Positions 1-13,700 of a DNA stretch of 64,000 nucleotides are shown one piece after another (the first letter of the stretch is position 1; every line of letters begins with the position of its first letter). The DNA lies in contig NC_090716.1 in NCBI RefSeq assembly GCF_040954835.1, positions 11,965,275 to 12,029,274 on the forward strand, written 5' to 3'. A program made the translations under genes and the position numbers. Origin of the DNA: Lepisosteus oculatus. Its lineage: Eukaryota; Chordata; Actinopteri; Semionotiformes; Lepisosteidae. The notes beneath the pieces were generated by a model. It was given only the letters and a program-made list of their open reading frames with translations, had not been told where the DNA came from and made no database searches.

Positions 1-3000
1 TTTTACTCAAATTAATTGGTTCACTTATCTCTATGTATAATACTGTACATTGCTTGTAGTGCTCAGTGATAATGGTATTTAACATAGTCACCATTCGGGG
101 ATCTGGAGCAAAGAAGCATGCCTGCCTTTTGATGTTAATTAATTTAGCTCATACCTTTATCCAAACTGACTTGTGTATTTTACTGGAGTGATAGGAGCAA
201 AGTGCAGGGTACATCAGTACTACTTTCTCAAAGGATTTGAACCTAAAATATATCAGTTGTGCATCCATAATGACAATCACTGCTCCACATACTTCCTCCT
301 GACTACAGAAAGTCTCAAAAGCTCTTGGCTGGAGGTCCCAATTTTCAAATATATTTCTCGATACACCAGTCCCCCAAACTAAACGAGCTTTAAACTGACT
401 GTAGTGCATCCTAACAACATTAAACAAGACATGAGTTCATCTCTATTGATGAGTGAAAAACTGATTATGATGTGAGAATTCAATTTCACATGATACTGTA
501 GATGAACGCTGGGCTATCACTCTGGGTTCCACATACTGTATCACTGCACACCATTGTGATAAGTATTGTGTTGGAAAATGAGTAAATTTCTGTGAACCCC
601 TGAAAATATCAAACTTCCTTGCCTGTGACATTTGTAGTGTGAAATAACAGCCTGAATTTCCCTTGCCTGAATTTTAGTGATGCTTGACAATCAGAATTAA
701 CGCAGAGGAGCAAAATGCATGTATTCTTTGCAGTGCTGTATTAATATAGAATTACAAAACTCTGTCAGATTTGATGAATGCAAAAAAGTAATTTCTTGCA
801 AATTGTTCAGTTCAGGAAGACATTCAGACACATTTTATTTGCAGTTAAACTATGTGGTGCTTCTTAGAATAACAATACTTATCATGTAAAAGGGTTCTTT
901 TTAAAATGTATTTTCTGTAAAATTTAAATATATTATCTGACAAAAATGCATTGGTCAATCTAGGTCAATGACCTGTGATGTACAGGAATTGTTCTCTTCC
1001 AATACTGTCTATGTAAATAGACATAAGCACGATAAAGATATCGGCAATACTAAAACATAAGAACTACAGGTTCCTTTTGAAGTAATAGGATAAGAAAACA
1101 TTGGAAATATGTTTTTAGCTATTAAATGAGAATGAAAACATAGTCAGTCTGTTACTATGTAATTCTAGTTAGAAAAGTTGTAAAATATGCAATAATTTCT
1201 ATATAATGTATCATGTTATATAATTGTACCTGATGCATTAAGCATATGATTGCCCAGAAGAGGTTCTTCACTTTCGTTCCTTTTCAAAAAAATATTCTCA
1301 GAGCTTGCAAGACGGTCTAAATTCCAAGAATACTTTGGATCTCATACACTACACTCTTTGAATATAAATTGAACATAGTAAAAAAGATCACCACATCCTA
1401 TATACGTAGGGCCACACAATGTACCTGATAAACTTTAAATATAGAAAAAGTTTAAGATTAATGAATAAGATTTGCAGAATAGCAGGGGCCAAGAGCCAAG
1501 GAGAAAATGTTTTGAACTTGGCAAGTTTTTGCTTATCTTCTTGTTTACCTACTCTGAATATATGCTAAGCTTGTTGACTGTGACCTTCAGATACCTCACC
1601 CTCTTCTGCTGTAACACTGACAGATGTAGCTGTTGCTGTTGGGGTCTCAACAGATTCATCTGTGCCTTATGTCATGCGGTACTGTCTCAGTATTACACCT
1701 TAGGTCACTCCACTGAGCCTGCTTAGACTATTGAGAGAGAACTTTATCTGCTGTGTTCCATCATCCTGCATGTTGAATAATTCCCACTGCACAGCATGTG
1801 AATTTTTATATTGGCCAAGTAAAAGAGTCATTGATATTGTGCATGTCCTGGATGAACTGAAACTAATAACCTTTCAGGCTAGAAGAGTGCCAGACTGAAT
1901 GAAATTAGCATATGACTTCAACTGGATTTTTTACACTTCTTCCTCCATATTTACAGCTTTGACTTCACTTTAGTCACTTAGTCAAATTCCACATGTATGC
2001 GTAGCTGAGGACTACTACGTGTGGAAAGCAACAGACCTGTCATCAATATCAAAATAATTTGATAGGTTTGAGCTGTCTTTTGAAATCTAGCATTTTAAAA
2101 CCCTTCGGGAACAAAGAGGGCAAAGAGGTGGGCATTTTGTTTTGGTTATTGATTTGTTTGTGATGTGGTGCCGTATTTGTTGGTAGTATTTCTCTCCATC
2201 TGCTGACTTTGTTCAGGTGATTCTATTTGTTATTCTCGCAGCTAAAATGTTTAAGGTGTCTGGGCTTTGCTGGCTCTTTATAGTTTCATTACTGATAACT
2301 GTCAGCCTGCAAAATGTAAAGTAACATGAGCATGACAGGTGCGTAGCAAAAGCTGCTGTTTTCACTTAACAAGACAGCATTCACTGGAAAATAACATTTT
2401 CTATCAAACTAGAAATGTCCACTAAATTAGCTATATTTTGCTATATTTATATTTTTAGCATTTTTATATTTGTATTTTATTTGTATTTATTATTTTACGA
2501 CAAAATAATATTCTGTGGTTATCATGATATCTGTATCCTGCCTGGTGTCAGGAACTCTATAATGTGGAGTTACAATTGTACCAGAAGCCATAGAAAGCAC
2601 ATATTCTTCAACAGCATCAGAATGCCCATGAAATGGCCATAATGTGAAGAAAGTGAGGCTGTGAGTAAATGGTATTGATTGTCAGACTTGGCTTGTCAAA
2701 TCCTTGGTATTTCAGAAAATAATAATGTCAGAAAATTTTTCGTTGAGGACAGATCATTTAGCCCGTAAGAGCTCACCATTTTTCTGCACTGTAAATGATT
2801 TTTCTTTGCTCCTTTGTTGCTAAGGGACATGGATCTAATGCAAGTCCTGCAATGAAGTTTCTGATGTTTTCTTTGCTTCTTTGTAATTCTCTGTTCTGAA
2901 AGAAGCAATCTGTCATTTATTTTCTGACTACCTGTTCTGCTCTCTAGTTTTCCGTCCCTTGATCTGGAAATAAGACACGGAGAGAGGGTTGAAGCAAATG

Positions 3001-4690
3001 TAGAAGAAAAATGAACTATACTTTAAATAAGCAGTCGCAGTGGCTAATTAGTCATGCTTCATCTATCAAGCAGCCATGTGTGTTCTGTGTGGAATTAATT
3101 TTTAAAGCGAGCAAAAATGAGTATTACTTGGTACAAATGAGAAACACAGATCTCCTGTCATCCACTGGTCTGCATGACCTGGTCAGCATTCACAAGAGGA
3201 AAATGGAAAATCATCGAGAGAACGATTTCATCATTCACATTTTTGCTGTTGGTCATATTTTTCTACAGTAGTGTTAAGAAAGTCAGTTTTAAACTGGACT
3301 GACTATGGTCTCTACACTGTAGATATGTATTTATAAAAGCTAGAAAACAGTCTGCCAATAACACATTTAGTTAAATGTTTATCTAGGGGATGGTTAAAAT
3401 TGTATTATATGTAGTTTAAAAAAGGTAAGAAAAATGTTCTAGGAAAAGGAGTTTTGAAAACAAAAATGGAAAAATAAAGTGCCTTTAGGAAAACAAATAA
3501 AAGAAACTTAACAAAAATTATTTTTTCTTCACTCCACCTAATTAGTGAGAGATTAAAAAATTCTTGCCTGAACCTATTTCTTTCAGAGAAATGAAGAAAT
3601 GATTTCTCTCCCTAGATACAGATACTGACAGATCTAACAGTGTTATGGGTTTAACAAAAGCCACTAATCTTTGAATAGAGACATCATCAGATGACAATGG
3701 TGACAGTGTTCTGGAGGAGATGTCACATACTGGTTCCTGTATTTCATGTATAATTGGAATCAATAAAGTTTATTGAAATAATGAATAGGAATACCCAATA
3801 ACTGTTCTTTGGAAATAAGCTTATTCTATTGAGGTCTTTCCAAAATTGCCGTATGTTTCAGATTACCACACAACATTTAATCAAATATATTAAGCTGAGA
3901 ACTTTCAGCTTTTAAGTTGTTTTGGGTGAGATCGGCATATTGTGAGCAGTGAGCTGAGTGAGCCTGGATTTCTGCTTTAAATGTTGTCTGTCTTGTTACT
4001 CTCTTCATGTTTTTCAATTCAATTCACTTCACATTAATTGTTTAGTATTTTTGAGCATTTTGTTTCTCAGCACTTCCTCCTTAAACATCTGTGCTGATTT
4101 TTACTCTGAATTTATCCTCAAGTTCCTTCAGGAACGAACAGATGCTTCCTTCCAACCCTTTTACAGCTGATCCTGCCTATGGGTGTCAAGATGTATGTAG
4201 TAGCTGATAATTGGTGCCAATTTTATTTTAATCAGATACGGTATGTGCTTATCTCACATGTGCACAATTGTCTGACTTAATATTGTTATTTTCTGCTTTA
4301 ACTATTTAAATGATTACACTGATTGAAAACATTGATCTTATGGTATCAAAAGACATGCAATTTATCATAGATACAAAAGCTTTTCAGACATGCAGTAATA
4401 ACATTGTAAAGGCACTGCTTTTATCTTTCATTTATCTATGCTAATATATAACTCTCCTTTTACACCTGACAGCAATATTGTTCGTCCGATGAAGGAATCG
4501 GTTCGGTTCATTAATTAACCAGATGTTCCAGGTGTTCTGCCAGGTTTGTTCACTGCTGGTTCCTCACTAGCATGAACGCAGCACAGTCCCCAGGCAGGCT
4601 TTTGTAGAGTAGGATAGTGTGGAAGTATGTTAACTGTGGTAAAATTACCAATACAGATAAGAACAACAGATAGGTTGCAAACTACGAGTC
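1..4690. other. intergenic DNA, no gene recognised
   Basis: AT-rich sequence in which the open frames are short, lack family motifs and do not join across plausible splice sites. I recognise no exon on either strand. It could be intergenic or lie inside a large intron of a gene outside the window; nothing visible decides this. Confidence 0.6.
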
Positions 4691-4694
4691 TCTC

Positions 4695-4870
4695 TGCTCA
4701 TTTAGCTTGATTGGTTGTGAATAGGTTGTGGATCTAAGGACGTCATCCAGCTGTTTCCTGAAGGAGGCCAGGGTATCTGCTTCAGCAATATGGCTGCGTT
4801 GTTTGCTCCAGACTCTCACAATGATCTGTGTGAAAATCTTTCCGTAGTTTTATGTGTACATTTATTGAGT
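4695..4870. repeat. fragment of a dispersed fish retroelement
   Basis: The stretch around 'ccagctgtttcctgaagga' and 'agggtatctgcttcagca', followed by 'ctccagactctcacaatga', resembles a repeat I know from many fish genomes, probably the 3' part of a non-LTR element. Related pieces appear near 62405-62590 (same orientation) and 63580-63765 (opposite orientation). The family name is not certain. Confidence 0.5.
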
Positions 4871-5756
4871 TACCACTTGTGTATTATGGTTCATGTTTCA
4901 CTGTGGATACGAAAGAAAACCTACAACATGTCTTTGAGAATATTGAATGCTTAAATCTCTTGATATCTAACCTTGTTGCTCCTGATAATTCCTTATCATG
5001 ATTACCTTTCTACTGTGGTTTACCTGAACAGTGAAGGCATGTTAAGACCATAGCAGACCATTGAGCAATAAGGTAAAAACATGCTAAAAGCACAAAAATA
5101 TTACAATCGATTAAGCATGAAAAACTGCCACAAGACAATGTTTTCTACAAAGAAAAAGGTTTGGTTTTGCTACTTTACAATGATAAATAAACAAACTTTA
5201 ATCACGTCAAACCATCCATCCATTTTGTTTATTTTAACTGCTTACTGTTAGTTTGTAATTAATGTTGTTTATTTTAGTTCATCAATGTTTTTTAATTAAC
5301 TTAAAGCCAATGCATTAGTACTGTAGTCATCATATAAGGGTGGGTTACTTACAGTATGTCTTTTAACAATACATGGTATATACTGTAATTCATTATGTAA
5401 TGGGATAGGGGTGGATTTAGTTATATGTGAATTTGGCCTTTTGTAATTGTTCTTTGCACTGTATATATAGTTTATCTTTAAAAATATTTTTGTGCAAAGT
5501 GATTTAGTAAAATGTTGCTACTGTAAAAAGTCCTGTAACAGTGAAGTTATCTATAAATGTGATACATGCATAGAGGCTATGAGAGGTTGTTAATAGCAGA
5601 AAACCTGCTGAGAGATTATTTTCGGTTTAATGTCACAGAGACCTTAAATGCAACCCTTCAAAAAATGTCAGCTCTGGTTAATCACGTGAGGATAGCCCTG
5701 ACAGAAAAAGCTAGCTTGAATGATTGCTGAAAGAGGAGAAAAGAAACATATTAGTT

Positions 5757-6103
5757 ATTGTCCATCTCCTAACCGCTTTCTCCAGTACAGGGTCTCGGGC
5801 AAGCCGGAGCCTGTCCCACAAGGCAAGATACACCCTGGACGGGACTCCAGTCCATTCCAGGGCACACATGCTCAGACACACAGAAACACACCTATATCAG
5901 AACCAATTTTCCCAGAAGCCAGTTAACCAGTATGGCTTTGGACTGTAGGAGGAACCCGGAACACCTGGAGGAAACCCATAAGAACTTGCGGAGAACATGC
6001 GAAAACCACGCAGATACTGAAGCACCCCATGTCCGGTATTGAATCTGGGGCTCCAGGGCAGTAAGGCAGCAATGCTAAGCACTGTGCAACCATGCTGCCA
6101 ATT
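5757..6103 (+). repeat. SINE or LINE-tail dispersed repeat, copy 1
   Basis: Carries the typical blocks of a very common fish repeat: 'gatacaccctggacgggac' followed by 'ccagtccattccagggcac', then a 'gaggaaacccataagaac' block and a tail ending in 'agcactgtgcaaccatgctg'. The same blocks recur near 45880-46224, in pieces near 23787-23972 and 42950-43095, and reversed near 48680-48950 and 12125-12240. Open frames across it are incidental. Confidence 0.8.
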
Positions 6104-6365
6104 ATTAGAATTTATCATGTGTATATATATATTATATTTATTCCTTGCAGTGCCTAATCGGGAATGCATCAAGACTTTCAGTGCAAGTCCTCAAAATCAG
6201 ATTCTATCTCTGAAAAGGCTAAAGAAACTTTTATGTCCTATAGTCATTTCTGCAAAGAATGGACATATCCGGCTTTGAAACTATAATTTCTTTCTATGAA
6301 ATGGAATCTGAATGCAATTGCTTGGATTGGGCCATAGTGACATGATAGCATTATGGATAACTAAT

Positions 6366-6551
6366 GAGAAGAGAAGAGAGAAAGCACAATGTTTCGGCTG
6401 AGAAGCCTTCTTCAGGTGTGAGGTCTTCTTCACACCTGAAGAGGGCTTCACAGCTGTAGTGTTGTGTTTTCTCTCTTCTCAGCATGGGATAAACCCTATA
6501 ACTTGTTCCTTTGCAGACTATGCATGTCGACGCAGCTACCCACCTGAACTA
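6366..6551. mobile_element. palindromic MITE-like element, copy 1
   Basis: An inverted repeat. The left arm (from 6366, 'gaagagagaaagcacaatg' then 'tttcggctgagaag') is mirrored by the right arm ('gaagagggcttcacag' then 'tgttttctctcttctcagc'), with the centre near 6425. It continues into 'catgggataaaccctataac' and 'cgacgcagctacccacctga'. It matches the better preserved copy at 29285-29465. No transposase is encoded, which fits a non-autonomous fold-back or MITE element. Confidence 0.7.
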
Positions 6552-9500
6552 CTATTTTATCTTGATTAGTGTTCTTATTTTAATTGATAAGAATGTTATT
6601 AATAAAAACATTTAATAATCCTGATTCTGAACAGCAATGCTTTCTGAGTGGAGTTTTCTCATTCTCCTCATGCATACAGAGTTTTTTTACCAGGTGTAAA
6701 CAACTTTCTAAAAGAGGACTGATTAATTTTTAATTGCTAGTATGGAAAATTAGTGTAAATCAAACAGTGATTTATAGTCTGTATTTAATAGGTAGCATTC
6801 ATGTGCTGTACAATACATGGATAATAGTAAGGAATGCGATTGACATTATCTTATTTGATTAGACTAGTGATTAGAAAGTGCCATGTGTGGTAATGCAGCT
6901 TCCCTTGCAATAAATCCATGGCTGTATGTTGTAAACCTGAAGGTGAAACATAGTCAATTACTGTCATTTAAAAAGATGCATTTATTAGTCCTTTCTCCTA
7001 CTCTAATCTTCAGTTCTAGTCTATTCAGCTTATTTTGTGGAAGGAATTTATAGGAACATGCATTAAGCTTGGAAGGATAATGTATCCCAGATAAAGTTGA
7101 GCATTGATCATATACAGTAAACACTGTGTGTTGAATTCATTTTGTTGCAGATCCCCCACAACAATGTAATCATTATAAAATATTGAAGTGTTTGTAATTA
7201 CGAGAAGTGCACTTGCAGAAAAGTTGCAGTGTTTGCTCAATTACTTTTAAGTACCGCCTGAAATTGTCATCATGTATTGAAGCTGAAGAGGCAGCAAAAT
7301 CATAAAAATCTGAAACCTGTTGATTTATGTCGGTAAAAGCTCAGAGAAGCTAGATTCCCATGCAGTGGCGAGCTGTGGCGTGTATTTTCAAACTGATTTA
7401 TACAGCTCCTTTTTTTCTTTTTTTTTCCCCATTTCAGCAGGTCAGAAAAAGCAGAAAATGCCACCAAACGCAAGCATGTTCGTTTCTTTTATGCTGGGTC
7501 AGTCACAGTTCATCCCATTTTGCTCTCCTAATTGATTGCTCAAGCTGAGTAAGAGGATTGCACTTGTCAAAAACATTTAAGCATTATGAAAGGGCGGCTT
7601 CTGAGGCTGCCAGTACCCCCTTGCACTGTGGGGTGTAAGTTTTGTTAAGGCTTTTCTTTTCCCCATCATAGTAAGCTTGGGATCCTCTATAATAGGATGG
7701 TAGGAAAAAGTTTAAACCCAAACAAAATCAAACTGAGCAGATCAAAGCTCTTATAAGGTGTTTTATACACTGAAAAATATGCCCTCCCAGAGCGTTGGCC
7801 TCCTCTGCCAAGAAACTATTGTAACTGTGTGCCACTCTTTTTCAGCACAGCATTCTTTCTCTGCTCAAGCATCTGATTATTTCTATTCAAATCTAAGGCT
7901 TGGCTATTTTTGACCAATTGGGTACAAAATGCTGTAGTGGACGTCAGGCACACACTTACTCGGTCTAGCCTCATTACCTTAAACCTCTCACTAATTGCAT
8001 ATTTGTTTTAGTCACCTATAAAGTATCAGCTTACTGGGAAAGCTGATGACCTTATTTTTGACTGACCCAGAATCTGATACCGGACTGGAAGCTGTGGGGA
8101 AAAATATGGAAGCCGTTGTCTGTCGTCAACAGTGTGAAATACAAATACTGTGCAGTCCTCAAAATAGGAATGAATAGATGAACTGGCTAGCCACTTTTAT
8201 TTTTAGTTACTCCACTGGGTCAAGTTAATAATTACCATGTTCTAAAATAAGGGGCATTCATAACGGGAATACTTCATAATGTTGCTGGTACCATACTCTA
8301 TACCTAGTACACTAATGTCCTTAGTGGCCAGGGAAGATGGACGTTTGTCTCATGCTTATCAAACTAACCAGGAACAGTATTTTACTGAATTACTTGTGCT
8401 TACCTAGGATCCTGACCAGTGATTATAGTCCAAGCAACGTACTAGGTTTTGCCCAGTTTGTAGCACTTGCTCAAACTACTGTAGCGTTGCAGTGTCTCTA
8501 TCTGCCACCCGTGTAAACACAATTTATGTAAAACATTGAAGACAAAGAATTGCCCATAGGATTTCCCACAGCTGCCCAGGTGGTTAACTGTTTAACAGCT
8601 CAGTGGAAGACATACACAACATTTACACCACTGTGGTGTAAATGGTTTCATTTACAACACAACCATGGTGAAAGTATCAGAGCCTGAGATCATAGAGAAG
8701 AATTTCTTCACTGTTCTCATTGCTCCCCTTCCCCGTCTGTCACCTCGCTTTCTGTTCAACACAGTATTTAATTTAATAACACCTGGAGCTGTGATCACAG
8801 CCTTGGGCCTGTTTCACACTAGGCACTGGTCTACGAAATCCTCTCAGACTACAGCACATCACTACTGCTTGGTTAAAAGTCTAATTTTGCTGCACTCAAT
8901 CTTTAAATTTAAAGTGAGGAAAATCATTCATGAAAAATTCAAAAATCCTGGAAGCAGACAGAAATGAAGGGGGTACATTTTAGTTACGTCTGACAAACTC
9001 TAATGAGTTTTATCTGCATGAATGAGTATTTTTCCGCAAGTCGTGTCAGTCAGAAGGTAACTCGGGACATTACAAAAGCATTGTGCTCTTTGAAATGGAA
9101 TTTTTCTCAACTTCATGTCTGAGTTATTTAGAATGTGTTTTCTTTGAAAATTCAAGATAATGCACTGCTTTCATCAAAGTTTAAGAGACTGGGATATTCC
9201 ACAGGAACGGCTCAATCAGTGAAGGTATTTGCTTAGAACTCAAGCTGGCATGAGTCATGACATGGCTGTGACTTGGGCAACCTCATGTGTCAGAGCAGAA
9301 CAGGTCAAAAACCACCTATTGGGTCACCTGGACATGATGGGTATCTGCAAGCTTTCAATGTTACCAGTGAGAAAAACCATCGCCCCCTCAGTCCCCACTA
9401 ACCCTGCCTCTACTGTAAGACATGTGAAGCTTGCAGAGTATCCTGTATTGAAGAGATCCCACAGGTGTGTGTGCCAGAAAACTTCAAACACCAGTACTTG

Positions 9501-10640
9501 TGGTTGAATTCGGCGGTTGAGAGGATTTACACTTGGAATGTTTTTTATCTGCTATTGTTACTTAAATTACTTTTGTATCAAATTCAGATCCAGAGTCTAA
9601 TACTTTTGAAGTATACAGTATGTATCACAAATACACTCAAAATATTGGAATTATTTGATATGTAAAAAATACCAGAATAATACATGGCTTCAGTCAATAT
9701 TTTTGTTCAAGATAAATGAATTCATTAATATATATTTATAATACTGTATTATTGAAAGAATTATTTAAAGTGGTTGGTCAGTAATTTGCATTTTCTGAGT
9801 TTCCAAAGCATCTGCAGGTTTGGGAAGTTAATTAGAAAATGAATTTTTACTTTAGTAAATGTTTTTTTTTTTAAACTCAATTCTTGAATTCAGCTTGTGA
9901 ATGAAATAACTGGCACAGACCTTTTTAAAACAAACAACAAAGCATGCCAAAAAAAGAGCTGGCATTCAGATTAGTCTGATTCAAAATAATTTATTGTTTC
10001 TATCCAAACACAAATTAAAAAAGGTTAAATGGTCCTCTAATCTGTTGTGCTCTGAACAGATGATTGTTTCACAGTTGCTCAAATGAGCTAGCAAAACCAT
10101 TTTTCCTTTCCTGGGAATTAATTGGGCCAGAAGGGTCATCACCAACTGCAGTTAGCCTCCCTCGAATTTAATTTTGCATTAGTGAAGGGATGGGGATTTA
10201 AATCACCATATGGAGAAAAGCTATGGATGTCAGCTCTCCTCATTCACATTCCAGAAGTACCAGTATGAAATCCAACCATCCTGCTGCCTCCTCACTGTGT
10301 CTGAGGTTATGGTGCTAATGTTTTAGAATACTAATTGATTGTTCCTTAAGATTAAAGAGGTACCTAATTCTGTACTTTTTATAGCTAGTAGTTTAAGTAA
10401 GCAGATTGAGTCTAATGACAATTTATTGCAATGGGCACTACAGTAGCAAATGGATCTAGATCAATGTGCAATGTTATGATGTGATGGAATGTGAGTGTGT
10501 AATCTCATGCACATCTGTCCTTGGTTTAACTGAATATGACAGCTGTGCGGTCCTGCCAAACAAAGCCACTGATACAGTGACACAAACTCTTATCAGAAAG
10601 ACTGCCATTGGAACATAGGTAAAGGAAAGGAGTGTAGTAT
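6552..10640. other. intergenic DNA, no gene recognised
   Basis: No coding exon seen. The longest open frames here (8665-8967 and 9229-9507, plus strand) have no recognisable motif or convincing exon partners. The part around 10060-10220 is less AT-skewed and reads like possible conserved non-coding sequence, which I cannot test. Confidence 0.5.
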
Positions 10641-10643
10641 AAT

Positions 10644-10736
10644 GGTGCAAAGGAACAGGTAAAGGTTTATTCCATGCTGAAAAGGAAAGTAAAGAGACAT
10701 AACATTTTGGCTGTGGAGTCTTATTCTGGTGTGTCA
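10644..10736 (-). mobile_element. half copy of the palindromic MITE-like element
   Basis: The sequence 'gcaaaggaacaggtaaagg' then 'tttattccatgctgaaaag' followed by 'cattttggctgtggagtc' matches the left arm of the element at 29285-29465, including the 'ggtttattcc(at)gctgaaaa' block. The second arm is absent, so this is a truncated copy. Confidence 0.6.
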
Positions 10737-10750
10737 GGTATATTGTCCAT

Positions 10751-10770
10751 GTATAGTATAGTATAGTATA
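10751..10770. repeat. short pentanucleotide tandem repeat (GTATA)4
   Basis: Four perfect copies of GTATA directly downstream of a partial MITE-like element. Confidence 0.9.
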
Positions 10771-13700
10771 ATAGGGTACTTTTGCCAATGGTGTGCAGTT
10801 TATCTTGCTGATCAAGCAAGTGCCTTTAAATGTATATCATTTTTACTTACAAAAGCTCCCCTTTAACTGTTGCTAATAAAATGGGACAATATGATAAGAA
10901 AGTAATTTCTTTCTCGATATTTGTTTTTATACAAATGTTTCTTTCAGTTGACCATGAATGAGGTTGTGTTTTTTGTGTTCATTCCCATGATAAAAACAAA
11001 ACACAAAACGTAATTCAATATATTTAACACTGTTTCACTTTTAGCCATCTTGAGCTGATTTCTGTTTTCTGAAGTCCTCAGTGACGTAAGCTTAGAGTTT
11101 TCACATGTTAATTTGTGCTGTTGTGTTTTAGCAAATCTTATCTTTAAGAGAGAAAAGTATAAATAGACTTTGAAATAGAATTGTTTTATTAGCTGGATCC
11201 TTTGCATGCTTCTGTTTACATTCACTATTTTCTGTTTTACACAATAACACCTTTTTTACTTATGTATCACATATGTCTCTCTCTATACATGTACCTGACC
11301 TTCAGTCTCTAAGAGTCTTCTTTAAATATATTTTTCTCTTAACAGTTATCTTGCCTGGTCAAAAAAAATTGAAAAAAAAAGTGGATAATTTAAAATTGCA
11401 CCGAGTAGAATATGAAACCAAATTCAAATAATAGAAAATACAGATTCTATTATAATTCTATAATTACAGCTCTGCAATTTATAAATGACACATCATTATA
11501 ACTTCCTTTTATCAGCACACTTTTGACTTAAACATACCATACAATCCAATGTGTGAAAAAAAAAATCAGTTTCAACTAGTCAGTATGATTGCTGGAAAAG
11601 GGAGAGTCCTTTACAAGAAAATCCTATTATGCTCTTTTCTGTACCAATTGATATCAAGAGTGAAACTTCAAGTACCAAGATATTCAGTCAGATAGTTTGT
11701 CCTGCAAATCCTGCAAAACAGTGCAAGACTCAGAGTAATGAATCTTAGCAGTTAAAAAAGAACAACTACTGGTGATAAGCTTCTTTTGAAAAATTAAGTG
11801 ACCTCTGTCTGTATTTTTGTTAGTTATAAAAGAAAGTAGTGTTCTGCAAAAGACCTACTGTATACTGCTACTGTAAGCTTTTCTAAGAAGTAATGTAAAG
11901 AGTTACATGGCTAAACATTTTAAAGGGCTTGTTACATAATGTTCATTCTAGTTTCATAAATTGATTTTTTTTCCCACTTCAATTATATTTCTAGATTTGA
12001 GTTTAAAGAATTTAATGCTCTTTGAAGAGGTCTGAAAATGCAAGGAGTGTAAGGTGACATCTGGGTTAGGATGTTAAGGCATAAAATGGGTATTGTCTCC
12101 CACGCAAAATGTAATTTTTGTTTACTGTATGTTCGATTCCGGACTACGGTACCTTCTGTGCTGAGATCCTGTGTTTGTGTTGACTTTCTCCAAATGTTCC
12201 AGTTTCATCCACGTTTCCAGTGCGATGCTACTGTAGCTACATGTAGTTTAATTGATGTCTCTAGGCTACATTCAAACCCAGAACCTTTGTTTGACCTGTG
12301 AAGCAGAAGGAGTAACTGAGTCTGCCAGTCATACCACCTCTTTATCTTACAGTAAACGAGCATAGAAAAGTCTCTTTAACTTTTGTCTTTAATATTTAAA
12401 AAAAACATTGTGATAGTGATATGTTTAATAGTTTACAATCCCACTGTCATCCCATTGTATATTTTTATAATAATGCTCCTACAGGTAATAATAATGCTAC
12501 AGGTACAGTAATAATCATCACAGAACAGTGCATTAAGAACAAATTCTCATTTGCACTGATGATTTGGCCAAAAGTTTTACACCGTTGTCACACAGAAGAG
12601 AAAGCAGTGAAAATAAAGCAGAAGAGTCAACACACTGGAAATAACAGGGCAGCATTAACAAGTGCAAGTATCGGGCAGGAAGAATTAAAATAGATATTTT
12701 CAGCATACTCATTAGTCATTAGATCCACAGCTGCTCTTGGGAGTCAATAGTTATTCTTGGGAGTGATGCTACACTCAACAATACAGGTACATCAAGCGAC
12801 CCATAATTAAACATTTCACATTACAATTGCCTGCTGAATTCTAGTATACTTGCTATTTTATGGAGTTTTCTTTGTGCTGGAAATTCAGAGCATTGTTGAC
12901 TTTCAGACATCATATAACAAAACCCAATTAAGCAACTGTCTACACTCCAAAGTTCTTGCTAAAATTGCTAACAACCTACAAAATAAAATGAAAATGTCAT
13001 CAATGGTTTTAATAGACCTTTGGAGAACTGATCTCTATTAAGTTTTATATTTTTTCTCACTTTAAGGACAATTGCTATGCTATGGATTAAAATAGGAAAA
13101 ACGAGTTCTGTTATCATCTAACTATTCCAGATGTTGGTACGCTTCCCAGTAAGTCTGACATTTAAAAAAAAAAAATATTTGGGGAAAAAAAACACTTGGT
13201 AGTAAATGTGTAAAGACTTTTTTCTTCTGAAAAATGTCACTTAAGGTCACGTGAATTCCCAGACCACAAAAGGGTTTATTGTGTAATCTCAGGTGGCACT
13301 GCGAGGATTAAAATCAGCTTTTAAGATACTGTAATTAAACTGCTACACCTCTGTTTGAATGTACAGTAGTAATCTACACAAATACCATATGACATGGATT
13401 AGGAACAGAAGTACCAGAATGGTCTGTATCAAGACAAAGTTCTTGTTCGGTGAAAAGGGTTCTCTGATGTTTGAAATACAAGATAATGAGGGAAACACAT
13501 TATGAGCAGAAGTATAATATCGCATGCATTGGGGGTTACTTCCAAGTTTAACTGTGCTTCACCTTATTGTACTGTAGCTTGACACAGTGCAAAGAAATTA
13601 GAGGTGGTTGCTTGGCAGAAACTATACGATTAAAGATAATACATTTTATGATTTGGTTATGTATTGTTTTAAAGGAATTATTGAATTATTATGATACCTA

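Noticed and set aside
5720-6278. Several open frames on both strands
   Set aside because: They cross a dispersed SINE/LINE-tail repeat and match no protein family.
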